Assembly (NCBI GenBank): GCA_023431205.1
Contig: JAEYXQ010000126.1
Location: 1-36,704 of the forward strand
Reading direction: 5' to 3'
Length of the DNA: 36,704 bases
Source of the DNA: Pseudomonadota bacterium
Lineage (GTDB): Bacteria > Pseudomonadota > Alphaproteobacteria > Rhizobiales > Devosiaceae
Numbering within the stretch: the first letter of the stretch is position 1; every line of letters starts with the position of its first letter. Of the stretch, positions 7,515 through 15,204 are shown one piece after another. The notes beneath the pieces were generated by a model. That model saw only the letters and a list, made by a program, of their open reading frames with translations, searched no databases and was not told where the DNA came from. Made by a program: the position numbers and the translations under genes.

Positions 7515-8839
7515 CCATCACCGTCCGCTGGGCGCCGTCCCCAACCGGCCGCATTCATCCCGGCAACGCCCGGCCGGCACTGCTGAACTGGTATTTTGCC
7601 CGCCGTCATGGCGGCCGGTACATCCTCAGGATGGATGATACCGACCAGGCCCGCTCCACCCGTGAGTTTGCTGACGGCATCGAACAGGACCTCGCCTGGC
7701 TGGGTATCACTCCAGACCAGCTGGTGCGCCAGTCCGATCGCACCGAGCTCTATGATGCCGCCCGCGACCGGCTGATCGCGGCAGGCCGGCTCTATCCGTG
7801 TTACGAAACCGAGGAAGAGCTCGATCGCAAACGCGCCCGCGCTCGGCTCCTGGGCAAGCCCCCGATCTATGACCGTGCCGCTTTGAACCTGAGCGAGGCC
7901 GATCGGACCCGTCTTGAAGCCGAAGGGCGCCGTCCCCACTGGCGCTTCAGGCTCGACGGCCGGCCGGTGCATTTCGACGACCTCATCAAGGGGCCGCAGA
8001 CGGTCAACACTGCGTCCATGTCTGATCCGGTGCTGATCCGCGAAGACGGCACCTATCTCTACACCCTGCCCTCCGTGGTCGACGACATCGAGCTCTGCGT
8101 CACCCACGTCATCCGGGGCGAGGATCACACCAGCAATACCGGCACGCAGATCGAGATCTTCGAGGCCCTGGGCGGCACGGTGCCCACCTTTGCCCACCAC
8201 AACCTGCTGCTCGACAGCAATGGCGAACCGTTCTCCAAGCGCGCCGGCTCGCAGTCCATCGCCGGTTTCCGCGACCTGGGCTACGAACCTATGGCCGTGG
8301 CGGTCATGTCCAGCCTCACCGGCACCAGCCTGCCGGTCGAGCCATACGAGACGCTCGACGAGATCGCCCTCAAGCTCGACTTCGCCAACATCTCTCACAG
8401 CTCAGCCCGCTTCGACACCGCCGAACTGGACTCGCTCAATGCCCGCATTCTGCACGGTCTGCCCTATGAGGCCGTGCGTGACCGGCTCTCGGCACTGGGG
8501 CTGGAAGGGGAAGCGCTATGGCTGCTGCTGCGCGACAACCTTGCCCGGTTCGGCGACATCGCCGAATGGTCCCGTCTTGTCGCCGGCCCGGTGACGCCCG
8601 TCGTCGCGGATGAGGACCGCGACTTTCTGGCGCTCGCCAAGGCGCTCTTGCCACCCGAGCCCTGGGACGACACCACCTGGTCGCACTGGACGGAGGCGCT
8701 GAAGGGGGCAACCGGCCGTAAGGGCAGGGCGCTGTTCATGCCCCTGCGCCTCGCCCTGACCGGGCGTCATGAAGGGCCCGAGCTTAAGTCCCTGCTTCCA
8801 CTGGTTGGGCGTACGGGGTGTCTGGACCGACTACCCTGA
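7511..8839 (+). CDS. gltX: Glutamate--tRNA ligase (second-type GluRS)
   Basis: A 442-residue class I synthetase charging tRNA with glutamate. The signature region reads APSPTGRIHPGNARPALLNW, with the HIGH-type motif as HPGN at 16-19. The KMSKS-type loop reads FSKRAG at 241-246. The sequence fits the shorter alphaproteobacterial GluRS paralogue (as in Brucella and Rhizobium gltX2), with the conserved LASMSDPVL/TLPSVVDDI-type core and a GPEL-containing tail. Such genomes usually carry two gltX genes, and one may favour tRNA-Gln for later amidation; which one this is cannot be told here. It overlaps nadE by 4 bases and its last 56 bases overlap the antisense DUF2865 gene. Confidence 0.93.
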   Translation: MTITVRWAPSPTGRIHPGNARPALLNWYFARRHGGRYILRMDDTDQARSTREFADGIEQDLAWLGITPDQLVRQSDRTELYDAARDRLIAAGRLYPCYETEEELDRKRARARLLGKPPIYDRAALNLSEADRTRLEAEGRRPHWRFRLDGRPVHFDDLIKGPQTVNTASMSDPVLIREDGTYLYTLPSVVDDIELCVTHVIRGEDHTSNTGTQIEIFEALGGTVPTFAHHNLLLDSNGEPFSKRAGSQSIAGFRDLGYEPMAVAVMSSLTGTSLPVEPYETLDEIALKLDFANISHSSARFDTAELDSLNARILHGLPYEAVRDRLSALGLEGEALWLLLRDNLARFGDIAEWSRLVAGPVTPVVADEDRDFLALAKALLPPEPWDDTTWSHWTEALKGATGRKGRALFMPLRLALTGRHEGPELKSLLPLVGRTGCLDRLP

Positions 8840-9926
8840 CCACCTTGTCCCCGAACTGCACCAGCCGCAGCCCGTTGTCGGTCTGAACCTTGGGAATGGG
8901 TCGGGTCACCGGCGTCTCCCCAGGTCCGGCAGGCCGTGGACGGGGCAACGGCACGTCGACCAAAGCGACGGTCTCGAGCGGAGCCTGGATCGGCGCTTGT
9001 ACCGGTTGCTGGCCGCGAGGGTCGCGCATCGGCATCGGGAAGCGGGCCTCCCCGACTTCCACCATCATCTTGCCGCCGTCGGCCCCCATGGCGATCTTGC
9101 CCTGAACCTGCGGCGCTGCGTTGCAGCTCGAGGCCATGTCGACCTCCTCGCGGTAGCGGAAGGCATTCGGCAGTGAGGTGTAGGGCTGGCCGTACACATT
9201 GCGCATCTGCTCCGGCTCCTGGCCGGGATTGTCGTAGAAGTAGAGTTCCACCTGCGTGTTGGGACACATCTGCTGGCAGGTCATGGCATCGTTCTGCACA
9301 TAGTCGGGCAGCGTGGCGTAGCTGATCGGCCAGAAATAACCGTCGCTGAGCCGCACGCAGACAGTGCGCACGGTGTTGAAGCCCTGGGCACCCCAATAGC
9401 CGCTGTCATCGATCATCTGGCCGCCGCTGAAATCGGTCTCGGACGTGGTGCCGAAGATGCGGTCGAACACGCCCTGGCGGTCGGTGGTGAAGGTCGCGCT
9501 GGAGCCGTCGGCACCGCAACCGAATCGGGCCATCTCCTGCAGGATCGCTTCGCGCTGGCCGGCAACGGCATTGGCCGTCTCCACCTGCTCGGCCACCTGC
9601 GCATAGTCGGCCCGCACCCGGAGCACCTCCTGGGCGACCTGCTGGCAATGCGGTGTCAGCACGCGGCCGGCGCGGGCATCGTCGTTGCATCCGTCGCGGA
9701 TATAGCGGCTTTCGGCGGCCTGCACCGCCTGCTGCAACTGCCGCGCCGCCTGCGATCCGCCGCCGAACTGCTGGAATTCGGAGTTGCGGTCGAACTGCTG
9801 CAGCATGGCCGAAAGGTTGGCGCACTGGGCGGCCTGGGCATGGGCCATATCGACGTCCATCACCAGGCACACCGCCGCCATCACCATCAGGAGAAGGGCA
9901 CGGACGCCCCGTTTGCAGTCGGTCAC
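8784..9926 (-). CDS. DUF2865 secreted protein
   Basis: A 380-residue exported protein of unknown function. It starts with a signal peptide (CKRGVRA, then a hydrophobic core through VMDVDMAHAQA). The mature part has a Gln-rich helical N-terminal half with several cysteines and a conserved centre (RTVCVRLSDGYFWPISY and CQQMCP.TQVELYFY), which I recognise as DUF2865, a family common in Hyphomicrobiales. The frame is open to a TTG at 9944, but the GTG at 9926 has AGGA seven bases upstream and gives a better-proportioned signal peptide, so it is preferred. The C-terminal 56 bases overlap the end of gltX in antisense. Localisation is probably periplasmic or cell envelope. Confidence 0.85.
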   Translation of the reverse strand: MTDCKRGVRALLLMVMAAVCLVMDVDMAHAQAAQCANLSAMLQQFDRNSEFQQFGGGSQAARQLQQAVQAAESRYIRDGCNDDARAGRVLTPHCQQVAQEVLRVRADYAQVAEQVETANAVAGQREAILQEMARFGCGADGSSATFTTDRQGVFDRIFGTTSETDFSGGQMIDDSGYWGAQGFNTVRTVCVRLSDGYFWPISYATLPDYVQNDAMTCQQMCPNTQVELYFYDNPGQEPEQMRNVYGQPYTSLPNAFRYREEVDMASSCNAAPQVQGKIAMGADGGKMMVEVGEARFPMPMRDPRGQQPVQAPIQAPLETVALVDVPLPRPRPAGPGETPVTRPIPKVQTDNGLRLVQFGDKVVRVVGPDTPYAQPVEAGT

Positions 9927-9988
9927 CAAATCGTCCTGTTCCAATCCGCCGGTGGTCGGCTTAAGGGATCGCTAGTGGGGAAGGCAAC

Positions 9989-9996
9989 ATTATACT
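9989..9996. promoter_or_regulatory. Candidate overlapping divergent -10 elements
   Basis: In the 126-bp gap between two divergent genes, ATTATA (9989-9994) reads as a consensus TATAAT on the - strand, and TATACT (9991-9996) reads as a -10 on the + strand. Each is about 60 bases from the start codon it would serve (9926 and 10053). No good -35 hexamer is visible on either side, so confidence is low. Confidence 0.35.
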
Positions 9997-10052
9997 GCAC
10001 ACCCTCGGCCCGGTAGCGCGCCGCGGTCACACCGCCGGGAGATTGTGCCTTC

Positions 10053-11057
10053 ATGAGACTTGCGACACTGGACAATGGCCGCCCCGACGGGCAGCTCGTG
10101 GTGGTATCGGCGGACGGCAGGCGTTGTGTCTCCGCCGGCCGGATTGCCCCGTCCTTGCAAGCCGCCCTCGATGACTGGGACCGTGCGGCGCCCGCCCTGA
10201 CCGAGCTGGCCGCGCGCCTCGACAGCTTCGACATTGCCGAGCAGATATTCGACCCGGCCCGGGCTCTGGCGCCACTGCCCCGCGCCTTTCAGTGGATCGA
10301 CGGTTCCGGCTATCTCAGCCATCTCGAGCGCGTCCGCAGCCTCAAGGGCAGCAAGGATGCCGAACTTCAGTCGACGCGGCCGCTGCTTTACCAGGGCGGC
10401 TCCGATTCCTTCCTCGCCCCGACCGCGCCGCTCCGCATTCCCGACGCCGATCTTGCGCTGGATTTCGAAGCCGAGGTGGCCGTCATCACCGGCGCCGTGC
10501 CGATGCGCGCCAGCCGCGAAGAGGCAGCGGCGGCGATCCGCCTCGTCACTATCTGCAACGACGTATCCCTGCGCCGTCTCGTGGTCGATGACCTGCAGAA
10601 CGGCTTTGGCTTCTTTCACGCCAAGCCCTCCACCGCCTTTGCGCCGCTCGTGGTGACGCCTTCCGCACTGGGCGACAAGTGGCGGGACAATCGCCTTCAT
10701 CTGCCGGTGCGCGTCGAGGTCAACGGCACCCTCTATGGCCAGCCCAATGCCGGCACCGACATGCACTTCGACTTTGCCGATCTGATCGTCGAGGCAACCC
10801 GCACCCGTCCTTTGGCTGCGGGCACCATCATCGGTGGCGGCACCGTTTCCAACCGCCACGACGAGAGCCTGCCGATCAAGGCGGACGGCATCGGCTTCGG
10901 CTGCATCGCCGAGGCGCGAACGGTGGAGAAGCTCAAGTTCGGCCGCGCCCGCACGCCCTTCCTCAAGCCCGGGGACACCATCCGCATAGCCGCCATGGAC
11001 GAGCACCGGTCTGTCTTCGGCGACATGGTGCAGACTGTGGAACTGTTCAGCCGCTGA
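10053..11057 (+). CDS. Fumarylacetoacetate hydrolase (FAH) family protein
   Basis: A 334-residue cytoplasmic enzyme of the FAH superfamily, which hydrolyses or decarboxylates acylpyruvate-type C-C bonds with a divalent metal. The metal site is visible as E139 and E141 in LDFEAEVAVI and D170 in ICNDVSLR. The conserved GTIIGGGTVSN and FLKPGDTIRIAA segments follow. The N-terminal region (about 1-100) is the smaller accessory domain of this subfamily. Neighbours do not reveal a catabolic pathway, because the gene stands alone between a divergent DUF2865 gene and the broken cytochrome gene. Substrate is therefore not assigned; true fumarylacetoacetase, or 2-keto-4-pentenoate hydratase or acylpyruvase activity are all possible. 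Confidence 0.88.
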   Translation: MRLATLDNGRPDGQLVVVSADGRRCVSAGRIAPSLQAALDDWDRAAPALTELAARLDSFDIAEQIFDPARALAPLPRAFQWIDGSGYLSHLERVRSLKGSKDAELQSTRPLLYQGGSDSFLAPTAPLRIPDADLALDFEAEVAVITGAVPMRASREEAAAAIRLVTICNDVSLRRLVVDDLQNGFGFFHAKPSTAFAPLVVTPSALGDKWRDNRLHLPVRVEVNGTLYGQPNAGTDMHFDFADLIVEATRTRPLAAGTIIGGGTVSNRHDESLPIKADGIGFGCIAEARTVEKLKFGRARTPFLKPGDTIRIAAMDEHRSVFGDMVQTVELFSR

Positions 11058-11058
11058 T

Positions 11059-11077
11059 CCTGAAGGGTTGCTTCAGG
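11059..11077 (+). terminator. Possible terminator after the FAH gene
   Basis: Stem CCTGAAG (11059-11065), loop GGTTG and stem CTTCAGG (11071-11077) begin 2 bases after the stop codon. The following sequence is taaatctgtct, only weakly T-rich, so termination efficiency is uncertain. Confidence 0.4.
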
Positions 11078-11098
11078 TAAATCTGTCTCCGCAAGTCC

Positions 11099-11127
11099 TT
11101 GACAACGTTCATAACATTTCCGTGTAC
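11099..11127 (+). promoter_or_regulatory. Candidate promoter of the cytochrome c' gene
   Basis: CTTGACA (TTGACA at 11099-11104) is a consensus -35. The -10 region 17 bases later, GTGTAC (11122-11127), is a poor match. The cytochrome start codon lies about 75 bases downstream. The -35 match is clear; the promoter call is inference. Confidence 0.35.
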
Positions 11128-11201
11128 GGCATAGGAGCTGTCATATCGGCGTGACACTCTGCCGGTGTTGATCTCCCCCCGAGACGTTGAGGATGACTCC
11201 C

Positions 11202-11654
11202 ATGCCTATCCGCAATGCCAGCGCCGTAGCCGTTGCCGGGCTGCTGACCATCGGCGCCCTGACCGCCTTCGCCCAGGAGGCATTTGCGCCTCCTTCGAGT
11301 CCCGAGGAAGCCGTCGAGATGCGCCAGGCGTTGATGCGCGAGGATGGCGGCATCCTCCGCTCCGCTGGCAATCTCACCGGTGCCGACGCCGTCGCCGCCA
11401 TGCAGACGCTCGAGACCAACTACTCCCACATTCCCGACCTGTTTCCGGAGAATTCCATCGTCGGTGACAGCAAGGCGCTGCCTGCTATCTGGGAGAACTG
11501 GGACGCCTTCGTCGCCATTGTCGACAAGGGCCGCCAGGCCGCTGCCGACGCCCTTTTTTAATAAGAATCGGGCTACACCGATACCTACACCGCCTCCCTC
11601 CGCACCATCGGCGGCACCTGCGGCGAGTGCCACCAGCAGTTCCGCGCCGAGTAA
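11202..11654 (+). pseudogene. Cytochrome c' family gene interrupted by tandem in-frame stops
   Basis: The ATG at 11202 (GAGG at 11189-11192) opens a signal peptide and then a helical protein with class II cytochrome c features: MRQALM, LFPENS and ALPAIWENWDAF. The frame stops at TAA-TAA (11559-11564) after QAAADALF. The same frame then continues with ESGYTDTYTASLRTIGG and the heme motif C-G-E-C-H (11619-11633), ending QQFRAE at 11654, exactly as a cytochrome c' should end. The expected product of about 148 residues is thus cut before its only heme site. Taking one T from the T6 run (11554-11559) and adding a G at the AAG/AAT junction would restore ALFNKESGYTD. This may be a sequence error or a real lesion; the truncated product could not bind heme. 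Confidence 0.85.
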
Positions 11655-11684
11655 GGACTACGCCGTCGCCCCGCTCCTGCGCCT

Positions 11685-11705
11685 CCCTCCCCTTGATGGG
11701 GAGGG
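11685..11705. repeat. REP-like palindrome (family C copy)
   Basis: Stem CCCTCCCC (11685-11692), loop TTGAT and stem GGGGAGGG (11698-11705), followed by attgagggtgggg. It shares the stem and purine-rich tail of the element at 307-340. It sits between the broken cytochrome gene and the terminator. Confidence 0.65.
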
Positions 11706-11738
11706 ATTGAGGGTGGGGTGGAGCCGCGCGTCCAAGAC

Positions 11739-11770
11739 CCGCGGCAACGTCACCGCCGCGGTTTTCTCTT
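11739..11770 (+). terminator. Rho-independent terminator upstream of cysS
   Basis: Stem CCGCGGC (11739-11745), a 9-base loop and stem GCCGCGG (11755-11761) are followed directly by TTTTCTCTT. This is the best intrinsic terminator in the + strand half and would end the cytochrome c' transcript, isolating the cysS promoter. Confidence 0.75.
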
Positions 11771-11798
11771 GACCCCGCGCCCCACTCCCGACCATCAT
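11769..11798 (+). promoter_or_regulatory. Candidate cysS promoter
   Basis: TTGACC (11769-11774, preceded by C) matches the alphaproteobacterial -35 CTTGAC. After 18 bases comes CATCAT (11793-11798), a four-of-six -10. The predicted start, about 7 bases on, falls at 11805, the A of the ATG of a 15-codon ORF. The spacing is seen; use of this promoter is inference. Confidence 0.45.
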
Positions 11799-11804
11799 GC
11801 CCGC

Positions 11805-11852
11805 ATGAAGACCCGGCGCATCGCTATTACCGGCTGCATTATTACCTGCTAA
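11805..11852 (+). CDS. Putative cysteine-containing leader peptide upstream of cysS
   Basis: The 15-codon ORF MKTRRIAITGCIITC ends in a Cys codon followed by TAA and contains a second Cys codon five residues from its end. It lies 96 bases before the cysS start. It has no Shine-Dalgarno, but the candidate promoter places the transcript start on its first base, so it could be translated as a leaderless message. This arrangement is known for the rhizobial trp leader. A Cys-rich leader before the cysteinyl-tRNA synthetase gene suggests ribosome-mediated attenuation when Cys-tRNA is scarce. I do not see a classical U-tract terminator between it and cysS, so the mechanism, and even expression, remain inference. 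Confidence 0.4.
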   Translation: MKTRRIAITGCIITC

Positions 11853-11948
11853 CCACTCGTTGGCGGCGCGGTCTTCTTCATCCCGATCCCTGAAAGCAGA
11901 AGAGCCTCCCGCCGGTGCCGCCGGTGCCTTGGCCTTGAGGACGCTTTG

Positions 11949-13363
<1,415 letters not shown>

Positions 13364-13367
<4 letters not shown>

Positions 13368-13876
13368 ACAAGGAGCCGTCCGAAGCAACCCCTCACCCAT
13401 CTCGGCCTGCGGCCGATCCACCCTCTCCCGCAAGGGGAGAGGGGAGCACTGTGCCCCCGGTGAACTCGGTCCCCCCTTCTCCCCTTGCGGGAGAAGGTGC
13501 CCGAAGGGCGGATGAGGGGGTATCCCGACGCACGCAGCGTCTTCGCACCTTCGCCCGCCACATGCGCCGTGAACCCACAGATGCCGAGGCAAGGCTCTGG
13601 TCGCTCCTGCGGCCTCGTCGCTTCGCAGGCTTCAAGTTCCGCCGGCAGGTGCCCGTCGGTCCCTATATCGCCGACTTCATGTGCTACTCGGCCCGCCTGA
13701 TCATCGAACTCGACGGCAGCCAGCACGCCGGCAACCCCCATGACCTCACCCGCGATGCTTATCTCCGCGCCCAAGGCTTCCACATCCTTCGCCTTTGGAA
13801 CGACATCCTCCTGACCAATCCTGACACGGCCGCAGACTCCATCTGGCACTCCCTCAACCAGGAGTACGCATCATGA
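13364..13876 (+). CDS. DUF559 endonuclease-like protein
   Basis: A 170-residue protein. Its C-terminal 110 residues form a DUF559 domain of the restriction-endonuclease-like fold, related to very-short-patch repair nucleases: RREPTDAEARLWSLLRPRR, then GFKFRRQVPVGPYIADF, then LIIELDGSQHAG. The acidic residues and the H in these motifs are the likely active site. The first 55 or so residues are simply translated REP-like repeat (PSPARGEG, PSPLAGEG), so the true start could be later; GTG codons at 13364 and 13458 are the only plausible ones and both lie at or inside the repeat. The gene overlaps cysS by 4 bases and the VOC gene by ATGA. DNA cleavage is not demonstrated for this family in general. 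Confidence 0.8.
13390..13520. repeat. Inverted pair of REP-like elements inside the DUF559 5' end
   Basis: The first unit (about 13390-13446) reads cctcacccat, ctcggcctgc, ... , ctctcccgcaaggggagag. The second (about 13471-13520) is its inverted relative: cttctccccttgcgggagaag, then gtgcccgaagggcggatgagg. Each unit contains its own hairpin around CGCAAGGGG or CCCCTTGCG. They are in frame with, and translated as, the N-terminus of the DUF559 gene. Confidence 0.75.
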
Positions 13877-14256
13877 TCGACCACACCGGCATCCTCGTCA
13901 CCGACTTGGCCAAGGCCCGCGCCTTCTACGACGCCGTCTTTGCGGCCCTCGGCGGCACCTTCCTCATGGAAGTGCCCACCGAATACACCGGCGGCGTCCA
14001 TGTCGGCGGCTACGGTCGCGATCAGCCCGTGTGGTGGCTGACCGAAGGTGCCGAGGCCGGCCCTGGCCGTCACACCGCCTTTGCTGCCCGCACCCGCGCC
14101 GAAGTCGATGCCTTCTACGCGGCCGCCATGGCCAATGGCGGTAAGGACAATGGCGGTCCGGGCGTGCGCGCCGAATACAGCCCGAATTACTATGCTGCCT
14201 TCGTCTATGATCCCGATGGAAACAACATAGAGGCCGTGTGTCATGCCCCCCAGTGA
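13873..14256 (+). CDS. VOC-family protein (glyoxalase/bleomycin-resistance fold)
   Basis: A 127-residue single-domain protein with paired beta-alpha-beta-beta-beta modules. Typical features are MIDHTGILVTDLAKARAFYDAVFAAL at the N-terminus with a metal-ligand histidine at position 4, a central TAFAARTRAEVDAFYAAAMANGG helix, and AFVYDPDGNNIEAVCH with the C-terminal glutamate ligand. VOC proteins bind a divalent metal and act as isomerases, lyases, dioxygenases or binding proteins. The substrate is unknown. The start overlaps the DUF559 stop (ATGA) and its end overlaps the next gene by 14 bases, so it is part of the cysS-cimA gene run. The two GFA genes downstream suggest small thiol or aldehyde chemistry (speculative). 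Confidence 0.9.
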   Translation: MIDHTGILVTDLAKARAFYDAVFAALGGTFLMEVPTEYTGGVHVGGYGRDQPVWWLTEGAEAGPGRHTAFAARTRAEVDAFYAAAMANGGKDNGGPGVRAEYSPNYYAAFVYDPDGNNIEAVCHAPQ

Positions 14257-14719
14257 GGCGCATACCGGTGGCTGCCAGTGTGGCGCGGTGCGATTCCGCG
14301 TCACACGGCTCGGCCGTCCGTCCATCTGCCATTGCCGCATGTGCCAGAAAGCGTTCGGCGGCTTCTTCGGCCCGCTGGTCACCGCCCACAACGCCAGTTG
14401 GACCCGCGGTGAGCCGAAGTGGTTCCAAAGCTCCAACGCCGCCCGCCGCGCCTTCTGCGGCGAGTGCGGCACCCCGCTCGCCTACGAGACCCGCTTCGGC
14501 CTCGAACTCGCCATCGGCGCCTTCGACGATCCCACCGTCGCCGCGCCCGAGATCCAGGTGAACCCCCACGACAAGCTTCCCTTCTTCGACGGGCTCACCA
14601 CGCTGCCGCTTCGCGAAGCGGAAAGCGACGAGTGGCGCGATTTCCTCGCCGGCATCCACTCCAACCAGCATCCCGACCACGATACCGAAGACTGGCCGCC
14701 GCGGGAGCAGCAGCCATGA
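14243..14719 (+). CDS. GFA/CENP-V family zinc protein (copy 1)
   Basis: A 158-residue protein of the family named after glutathione-dependent formaldehyde-activating enzyme. Zinc-binding cysteines appear in order: GGCQCGAVRF near residue 10, ICHCRMCQKAFG near 30, and FCGECGTPL near 73. Most members have no proven substrate, and formaldehyde activation by the founder has been questioned, so no reaction is assigned. It overlaps the VOC gene by 14 bases and the second GFA gene by 4. The second copy is the same length and clearly paralogous, both sharing a HPDHDT near the C-terminus. The copies could form a heterodimer (inference). Confidence 0.9.
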   Translation: MPPSEAHTGGCQCGAVRFRVTRLGRPSICHCRMCQKAFGGFFGPLVTAHNASWTRGEPKWFQSSNAARRAFCGECGTPLAYETRFGLELAIGAFDDPTVAAPEIQVNPHDKLPFFDGLTTLPLREAESDEWRDFLAGIHSNQHPDHDTEDWPPREQQP

Positions 14720-15192
14720 CCAAGACCTGGAGCGGCGGCTGCCAGTGCGGCGCCATCCGCTATCGCCTGACCGACAAGCCGAGCCACGCCCATATCTGCC
14801 ATTGCCGCATGTGCCAGAAGGCCTTCGGGGCCTTCTACGCGCCCCTGGTGGGCGTCCAGCTCGGGGCGTTCGGGCTCACCCGCGGCACGCTCGGCACCTT
14901 CCGCTCCTCCGACAAGACCGAGCGCGGCTTCTGCCCGCAATGCGGCACGCCGCTGAGCTTTCGCTATCTCGACAGCGACTGGATCAGCGTCTCCATCGGC
15001 TCCCTCGATCATCCCGAGGCCTTCCCGCCGCTCGACCAGCACGGGGTCGAAAGCCGCATCTCATGGGTCAACGATCTCGGCCATCTTCCTGATCGTGGCT
15101 CGACCGAAAGCGAGGATGGCGAGGCCGCTGCCTTCATCCGCACCACCAACCACCAGCACCCCGATCACGACACCGACCGCTGGCCCGCATAG
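14716..15192 (+). CDS. GFA/CENP-V family zinc protein (copy 2)
   Basis: A 158-residue paralogue of the preceding gene. It has the same cysteine pattern: GGCQCGAIRY near residue 9, ICHCRMCQKAFGAFY near 32, and FCPQCGTPLSF near 75. It also has an extended C-terminus ending TNHQHPDHDTDRWPA. The ATG overlaps the stop of copy 1 (ATGA), and the frame open further upstream belongs to shadow coding within copy 1. Divergence between the copies, mainly in the middle and before the shared tail, suggests an old duplication rather than a recent one. Substrate unknown. cimA begins 12 bases after its stop. Confidence 0.9.
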   Translation: MTKTWSGGCQCGAIRYRLTDKPSHAHICHCRMCQKAFGAFYAPLVGVQLGAFGLTRGTLGTFRSSDKTERGFCPQCGTPLSFRYLDSDWISVSIGSLDHPEAFPPLDQHGVESRISWVNDLGHLPDRGSTESEDGEAAAFIRTTNHQHPDHDTDRWPA

Positions 15193-15204
15193 TCCGAGTA
15201 GCCC

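Noticed and set aside
11554..11560. TTTTTTA as a programmed frameshift site rescuing the cytochrome
   Set aside because: The CGECH tail is in the same frame as the upstream part, so neither a +1 nor a -1 shift would reach it; only stop read-through or sequence correction would.
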